Shown here: positions 15,601-24,600 of the stretch, in pieces
Layout: each line of letters opens with the position of its first letter
Numbering within the stretch: position 1 is the first letter of the stretch
Source: Liolophura sinensis
Taxonomy: Eukaryota > Mollusca > Polyplacophora > Chitonida > Chitonidae
Reading direction: 5' to 3'
Length of the DNA: 64,000 nt
Assembly (NCBI RefSeq): GCF_032854445.1
Contig: NC_088295.1
Location: 49,713,385-49,777,384, forward strand
Notes under the pieces: generated by a model
Told to the model about the DNA's origin: nothing
What the model saw: the letters and a program-made list of their open reading frames with translations, nothing else
Databases searched by the model: none
Program-made: the position numbers and the translations under genes

Positions 15601-18600
15601 GCAGTTGTAACTTACCTATTTAGAGTAGAACCCCAATGCTGGGCCTTCCAAACTGCATATGCATAGTTTATTGTACCCTGAATCCATTTTGATTGTTTAA
15701 GACATCAAAAAGGGAAGAAAAATGGTAGAATTTGGTGATCGAACATCAGAAAATGTACCCCACTACGATCGAGCCACTCTTGACATCACAGCGATACATT
15801 CGCTGTCAGGCATGCAGGCTTCTCTGTGTGCACAACACAGACCACAGGAAACAATCACTATACTGTGTTTTGATATTGAACTAATTTTGATATTATTCCA
15901 TACCCAAGCGTGCATATCTTGGGACTGCAGTAACACAATGCAGGATACTGTAAAGTTACATTCCTGGCATAGAAACGCCACAGATTGAGAAGATATGGAC
16001 CAGATATTCCATAATAAACACGCCTTTTGATTAGAGAGGACTCAATCAATTGTAGCTGTACATGTATGAGATTTGCTAAAAGGCCAAAAATTTAGACTTA
16101 TATCAAGTTGTGGGCTAGTTCCCCTCTGGTGGATTGCCTGGGGATCAGCTGTGGCAGGAATGTGGAAGAGTAAAAGTCCACTATAGGCAACCTAGCAGTG
16201 AGCTAATTCCCTGGAGGTGGATTGCTTGAGGTGCAACTGTGGAGTGGTCATGGTAGAGTAAATGAATGCTTCAGTTTTTTAGTACAGACCACGGCAGTAC
16301 ATGTATCCCTATGCTGCAGGTGCAAAGGTGAACTGTAGTGGATTGTTTGAAGTATGCTACATTTGTGCAGATGGTGAATTAATGTCATATTTCACTCAGA
16401 TTTTTTAAATTTTAAATCTATTTTGATTTTGCCAGAAGTCTGTAAGTTGATTTGATTTTTGACATCCTATCTTTTAACATAGGCCATTCAGTCATAACCA
16501 TGTGGCTTCCATCTGCGGTCAGTAACATATGAAGTTATACTGGCACTAGCTGCGGGGTGGGGGGGGGGTCTGGCCACTCACAGTTCTCCCCTCCATCACT
16601 CACTTCATATATTTACTGACAAAGATGAAGCTGTGTTTATACTTGCTGTGCATCCTGTACTGAAAGTATCATCTCAAACTAAGCAGCAGACAGTGGCATC
16701 ACTAAAATCATGGATCATGTTTTGTCATGTTTGTGTATCAGGATCATGTGCTGAGGGCAATCCAGTGCAATTTAAACTCCCTAGTCCATCAGAGACGTTC
16801 ATAATGACATCAGTAAAGTTACCATGTGTTGTCATGTTTGTGTACCAGGATCATGTGCTGAGAAGTGATCCAGCTCCATCTGAACTCCCTAGTCCATTTG
16901 CAGACATTCACAATGACATCAGTAAAGTTACCATGTTTTGTCACATTTGTGTACCAGGATCATGTGCGGAGAAGTGATCCAGCACCATCTGAACTCCCTA
17001 GTCCATTTGCAGACATTCACAATGACATCAGTAAAATTACCATGTTTTGTCACATTTGTGTACCAGGATCCTGTGCTGAGAGTGATCCACTACCATCTGA
17101 ACTCCCTAGTCCATTTGTAGACATTCACAGACATCAGTAAAGTTACCATGTTTTGTCACATTTGTGTACCAGGATCATGTGCTAAGAGTGATCCACTACC
17201 ATCTGAACTCCCTAGTCCATTTGTAGACATTCACAGACATCAGTAAAGTTACCATGTTTTGTCACATTTGTGTACCAGGATCATGTGCTAAGAGCGATCC
17301 AGTACCATCTGAACTCCCTAGTCCACCAGAAACATTCACAATGACATCAGTAAAGTTACCATGTTTTGTCACATTTGTGTACCAGGATCATGTGCTAAGA
17401 GTGATCCAGTACCATCTGAACTCCCTAGTCCACCAGAAACATTCACAGACATCAGTAAAGTTACCATGTTTTGTCACATTTGTGTATTAGGATCATGTGC
17501 TAAGAGCGATCCAGTACCATCTGAACTCCCTAGTCCACCAGAAACATTCACAATGACATCAGTAAAGTTACCATGTTTTGTCACGTTTGTGTACCAGGAT
17601 CATGTGCTGAGAGCGATCCAGTACCTGCCAAGCATCCTGAAACTGCAGAGACTGCTGATCCAGAAGTTCCAGCGTAGGATTGATGCCTCAGAGGCCAGCA
17701 GCATGCATCATATGCAGGTCTACCAAGATCTGGATGGTAAAACACTTCAGGGATTATTTGCTGTTCTTGACAGTGTGTACAATGAAATGTATTTATTAGC
17801 CTTTAATCACAGCTTTGGAGAGAGAATTTCTCTCCTAAGTCACAGAAAAGACTTAAACAAAAATTTAACACAGAGATAACTGTGCTTACCGGCAGTTTGG
17901 TTTATTTTACTTAATACTTGCATGTTTTCATCTGGGAAGTAACACAGTTCTCCATATTTATACATTGTATCATTAGTGTATTCATAAGATGGACCAAAAA
18001 GTTGGAGTAAGTGAACTTAAGTGGACTACATTACCCGTAATGTGATTAGAATCTTCAATCAGGAACATGTATAAAGTAGTCATTGCATTCACTTCTGTTT
18101 CATATCATCTTATTCATTTGTCTCTAGGTTTAATTTGTACCCTGATGACTGGTGGTCTTCATACACACAATTATCTCCAGAACTGTTCAATTTATATTTA
18201 ATTTTAACTGAAGTATATTTTTCTGAACTAATTGCTACTGTATAGCGGACCTCCATGGGTTAGCACGCATTAACCCAAAAAGATTGCTGTGAGTTAAAGT
18301 CCAACTCATACTGGCTTACTCTCTGGCTGCACATGGGAAGGTCTTCCAGAAACATGGAGATGGTCATGGGTTTCCCCCAGTTTCCTCAAACTATAAAGCT
18401 GGTCGCCATCATATAAGTGAAATATTCTTGAGTGTGGCGTAAAACACCAAACAAATAAATAAATAAATACTACTGTATATATGACCATATGTTATCCCTT
18501 TGTTAGGGTAGATAACGAACCATCCTGCTAGCATCACAAGACTTTGTTGACTCTTCCAACTTTTTGCATGTTTGCAAGGTGTTTACTCAAGTATATATTA

Positions 18601-21600
18601 CATGGGCATTATTCCAAGTAGACTGATAAAATTATCCTTTTTGTGAAGCTCTGCAGCCGTCCAACCCAACCAATGTATTATTGTCTCTAAACTCATATTA
18701 CAAGGATGTATAAATCGTACTGAAAGTTGCTTTCATGTGCAAAATGTTGAGGAATTCGAGTAGTCTTCCTTCAGATGTGGCACCAGTCTTTTCACTGTGT
18801 ACAGTCATGTATAAGTGTTGTCTGTTTTTCTCCACAGGTCACAGTCAGAGAGAGTACAAGAAACTGCTGCATGATGTGTCCCAGGCTTGGGACTTTGTCA
18901 GGGAAAACATCCCATCTTACGGTAAGCTGCAGTTTTACACAACATTTCCTCAAGCTGTACAGAATTCGAGCATTGCTTATGACCACAATAAGGCAGTATT
19001 GTTAAGTTAAGGCAAGTTAAAAAAGCAACAGATTGTAATAAAATGTTTATTTATTTTAAGTTGTTAGTAAAATTGCAGGAATTGCAGTACATTGTTGAAA
19101 ATACTAAGATGAGTTTGGAAGCACATATGCCAGTGTTCAGGGGTTGAAAATCTTATGTCTTGGTAAACAAAACAAATTTTCCGTATGTATTAAATAAAGC
19201 TGCAAGACTGTTGTGTGTTATTACTGTGTAATAGTAATGTTCAGCAGTAACAAAAAAAATAGGTAAAGAGGAGACTTTATTACATTTGTCTTTGTTGTGA
19301 GCTATGTTCATGATGAGACTTCATTGTGTTTGTCTTTGGTGTGAGTTTTGCTCATGTTGGAACTTTACTGCATTTGCCTTTGTTGTGAGTTGCACTCGTG
19401 ATGAGACTTTATTAAAAGTGTCTTGCTGTGAGTTCTGATTGTGATGAGACTTTAGTATATTTGTCTTTGGTGTGAATACTGCTCATGTTGAGACTTCATT
19501 GCATTTGTCTTTGTTGTTAGTTGTGCTTGTGATGAGACTTTATTTTGTGTGTCTTTGTTATGGGTTCTGCTCATGATTAGACTTAATTATATTTGTCTTT
19601 GTTATGATTTGTGCTCATCATGAGACTTTATTACATGTGCTTTTGCTGTGAGTTGTGCTCATGAAGATTTTTTGTTACAACTGTCTTTGGTGTGAGTTCT
19701 GCTTGTATTGTGACTTTATTACATTTGCCCTTGTTGTGAGTTGTGCTTGTGATGAGTCTTCATTACATTTGACTTTGTTGTGGGTCTGTTGTCAGGCTGT
19801 CCAAGCCCAAAAGGGCGAGTGCATGTGCCGCGGGAGTACTGTCAAGAAACAGTCAGCAGTAACTCCTGCCTGGCCATGCTTCTTCCCAGCCTGAGGGGAC
19901 AAGGGCTCTGTTCCTATGCCCTCGTTCACTTTCTGCTCATGAAACAAAACGAATTTCTACAACAGTACTATCGTATCACGGGGAAGGAGATGTCCAGGTA
20001 AGGAATATAATGGACAGTTCAGGATAAAAAATTAAAATGATCTTTATATGCTTAGAAGCTTTTGTCAACTAATAAATGTTTCTAAAATTTGAGGAAATGA
20101 TTTCGAAATTTAGCATCGTGCTATTAGTTGTCTCCCTTGTAAAACAACAAAAGAAAATTATACAAATCCTTACAACTGAATGATATGATTTATTGATTTA
20201 TTTATTTGGTTGGTGTTTTATGACATACTCGAGAATATTTCGTTTGGGGAGAAAGTGGGCCGAGCTTGGGGTAACCCACAACTGTCCGCAGGTTTCTCTG
20301 AATGATATGAAAGAGGATGTTTGTGAACAAAAAAATGTTAATAAATGCCCTGTGAGAATTATTCTGGTAAAAATAATTTCCAGATCTAGTTTGTATTGCA
20401 CTACACATATGTAAATACCTGATCCTTATTGTTAAGCCCCTACCTCACTTCCTTGCATAATTATTTTAACTCTGAAATGAAAGGGGTTGGGCAACCACCT
20501 GCATGGTGCGTGTACTTGAACTCTGACTATACTCATTTCAATAGACTGATGCTGAACTTGTGGCCTACCTCTTGTTTTCAGTGTGGACACGGTGTGCTGT
20601 TACCTTGCCAGTTCTCTGACACCAGCTCATCTGATCAGCTACGACCCAGACAGAGACATTCTGCCACTCATCCTTGCCAACTCAAACTACTCATTTGAAG
20701 TCGGCAAAGGAACACAAGTGCAGTACGACTTCATAAACTTTCAGCATCAGCTAGACAGCCGTTTTTTCCAGGGAAAACCCCTCCTCAAAGTCGAACAGGT
20801 ATCCTTTAATAATATACTTTGATCACTTTATACACAAGCGGTTGATCTGTAAACTTCTTTATGTGACATATGCCCTGACGTTGTACCGCCGCGTGGTTAG
20901 TGGGAGGTAGAATGGAACACACAACCTCATTGCTCAGCATATTGAAAGACTGTTAAAGGGAGAGCCCAGTTCAAATTACGTTTAACCAGCGAGGGACTAA
21001 TTGCGTGAAACCACCTTAGATAACGACTTCATATTTGGTGTGCAGGTTCGTATAGAGGTGAACTAGGTTCCTACCTGTATTTAAACTGGGGATGTTTCAA
21101 TCAAATTCCTGGTTTCCATGGCCACGGACTAGAAATAAAAAGTTTAAATGATGTGGACGCAGTCATTATGTTTATATATAAAAGTGAATCATAGGCAGTT
21201 TCATACTTGATCAACAGAGGCATATTTATAGTTGGTCTGTTCCACAGTGTCACCCCAGAATATGTAAAAGAATTTTTAATGGTTTTGGGGCATTGGTTCT
21301 AGGTTTTGGGGCAATAAGGTTCATGGAGGTTGTAGGTCAATTGCAGCGTTGGTAAACTGGCAGAAAATGTAGCTTGGAGTTTATGAGTTGAGGCATTTAA
21401 ACATTAGCACAGCTTTGTACAACATGATTCTTTTATATATTGTCATCCATTTTAAGATTTTGAACAGCTCTTGACTTGGTGTCGTATACTGTGCATGTGA
21501 AATAATCTGTGCTGCACGTTTCTGGAGACATAACATACATTCTGGTGACTCTTTAGAGCTACTGTCCCATATTGTGCAAAACTAATCCAACAATGGTTGT

Positions 21601-24600
21601 ACAGAAGCATGATAAAACAAAATTCTGGTGTGGTATAAATATTTTTTGATCTTTTGTAACCTTGGATGATACAAGTTTATTCTGATTCTCCATTTGTTTC
21701 TTCCAGGGCAGCCTATCATTGCCTAAAAGCTTATTATACTTAACATTTTCAATTTCTTTTCCATTAATTTCTAAATGGCGTTTTCTCTCCAACTTAGCTA
21801 TACACTGTCATGAACCAACTGTCATGCATTTTATCCTATCAAGGTTGATTGCCATGTCATTTTTGTTACACCACTGCAGTATTTTTTGGCTTTCATTTAA
21901 TCGTGCTGTCTCTACATGTTCCAATTTTTTGGCTGATGTTGACACTTCTGCAAACAGATCAGTAGTACAATTCTTAGTTGGAGATCATTAGTGAAAATAA
22001 GGAACAGTAGAGGGCCAAGTGTAGAGCCCTGGGGGACTCCGCATGTTCATTCATGTAGTTGAGATTTAATACTTCCTAAACAGATTTGTAGCCCTTTTAA
22101 CCCACAAGGTCTCCCATCAGCTGTCACTGTGAGTCCATCTCCTGCTCATGTTGGCTTCTTCTCCAGCTGTAGGTGGGAAGGTCTGTCAGCAACCTGCAGA
22201 TGATAGTGGTTTTCCCCCAGGCCCTGCCCATTTTCCACCCACCCTAATGCTGGCAGCCGTTGTATAAATATTCTGGAAGACAGCATAAAATACTAATCAA
22301 ATTAATAAATAAATAAATTCACTTATAGAGTTTCTTGAAGCTGAAATATATTACTTAGTGGCTCAATCTGACACACTTTCTGTCCCCGGGACGTTCAATG
22401 ACCTCAGGTGAACTGAGTTGATGTAAACAACCAGAGATCATTGGCGTCTTTAGCAACCAATCAATATGAGGCTTTCGAAGGAGCTCGTTTGCGCTGGGAA
22501 CAGTTGATGTCTATCAGAAAAAGGGTAATTCCCATTTCCCTGCAGTGGAAGTACATAGCAACATGGTGGACACGCCAACAAAAATCTTCAAATGGCTGTG
22601 GTTTTATGATTTTCCATTAGTTCAGCTTCAGCTCTTTCCGTGAGGACTATCTTGTTTTGTGCAGAGCATCCGTGATTGGCTGAAAGAGACACACCCCATG
22701 AAGGCGCCAGGGATAGGAAGTGTGTCAGATCCTTGTTAGTGAAGCAATATACACACGATGTGATTTTTATCAGATTGTTACTGGCTTTGTATATGTAAAA
22801 ATATTCTGAAATATTGTTAAGTACAGTTTAAAACACCAATTAAAGTAAATAAACAAATAAAATATATTACTCAACTCAACATTGGATTACACAAGCCAGC
22901 AAATTGTATACAATGACAGACAATTTTATATTTATTTATTTATTAGATTGGTGTTTTATGCCGTACTCAAGAATATTTCACTAATACGCCGGCAGCCAGC
23001 ATTATGGTGGGTGAAAACCGGGCAGAGTCCGGGGGAAACCCACGACCATCTGCTGGTTGTTGACAGACCTTCGACAATTTTATACTTTTTTAGAAGTATT
23101 TAAATAGCTGTCAGTTATAATTTTATTGATCATTATAATTGTGGAGATGTAAATTGTGTGGTTGGTCTATTTAATGCTTGTGACAGTTGGTTTCTTTGCT
23201 GTTTGACAAAGGTGGAGACCGTGATATTCCGCACAGAAGTTTCCAACGCCAGCGTTTTCAAGACTCTGCGAGAGAAAATCAAACAGGTAAGGTCTGAATA
23301 GAGATAAAGTACAGGTGTAACAAACTCCATCAGTAACATAAATAGGTTTGTGTGTGTGGATGTCATATATCTAACTGTAATGGAAGGAATCTATGTATGT
23401 ATGTACATTTGTATACCATTTTGTTTCTGTACTGCAGGTGTCACTGTGGCAGGGTGTGAAGGCACAGATCTGCAAGGAGCTGCGCTCTGTCCCCGACGTC
23501 TGCAGCGCTCTGGCTAACGTGGATGTCAGTATCAGCTTTCTGGTGTCTGCCCCACAGCACCCAGAGCTGAACCTGGAGGACTTCATGGTGAAAACCCTCA
23601 AGATGAATGAGCCGCTCTACAGCCCACAGGTCACACCCAGTTCCTCATTCCTTACTAAAACATTAGTCTGTTCAGTTCTTTAATAGAACGGATTTATAAT
23701 TTGGACTGGTGTTTTAATGCTCTGCTGAAGAATTTTTCACTTCTTTGATGGCAGACCTGATTGTAGGTTTAAAGGTTAATTGTGGACACCAGGTACATTG
23801 TACCTGAGCTTATCTCTGCAAGTAAAGCCGCAGCTAAAGGATATAGGAAAAGATACTATAAAGCGAAGAGTGTAGTTTTAAGGAAAGTGAAGAAAGATAT
23901 GCCAATAAGAAAAAAGATTCATTTTTGAGGTGTATTTTATTTTCGGAAATATTTGAAAATGATATCATCAATAAACATACTGGGAATGCGAGTCCAGCTT
24001 AGATCCCCCCATTCCATTTCACCCTCCAGTAAAGTTAAAAGTAATTTACACCCCAATGAAAAGGCTGAGAAGCTAGTTTGTACATTCATATGTTGAGCCA
24101 AGTCGTGTACTCCATATTAAGAGATAAAAACCAAGTGTTTCATATCTCCTTAAAGAAGCCCTGTGAGCTGTATTTCAGCACACCATCTCATTGGTCAATG
24201 CAGCTTGGGCACAATCCATACCTCCCTTCTGCCAGTAATTCTATACAACTTGTATGTATTTATTTAATGGGGTGTTTAACACTGTCCTCAAGTATATTTC
24301 AGTAACATAGTGGAAGTCTTGAACACGCAGCTGGAGCAACACCATGGCACAATAAACTAGCAAGAGACTCTCTTGTGTGGTCTTGCATGAAGTTCACTCC
24401 TTCAACTATAATGAGATGTAAAACATTTGGGAGAGTTTACCAGTAATTCAGTGGTTTACTTTCAGACCTTCAGTTTTTTCCCAGTAAAAAAAAAAGGCCA
24501 CTAGTAACATTTTACACAACAATCAAATAAATAAGGAAGTAAACTTGGACCTGAAACATGTAAAAGCAGTCGGCGTATGATACACAGGTGGGAAAATGGG

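Noticed and set aside
15722-15988. 88-codon frame
   Set aside because: No splice context, no recognisable domain, overlapped by equal-sized frames on the opposite strand; intronic noise.
16633-17879. Several overlapping reading frames of 60-170 codons rich in HICVPGSC-type repeats
   Set aside because: They run over the 107-base acceptor-copy array and end in the real exon; they exist because the repeat lacks stops, not because of a separate gene.
21719-21991. Plus-strand frame of 90 codons
   Set aside because: It is antisense to the reverse transcriptase remnant, whose GVPQGS motif is clear on the minus strand.
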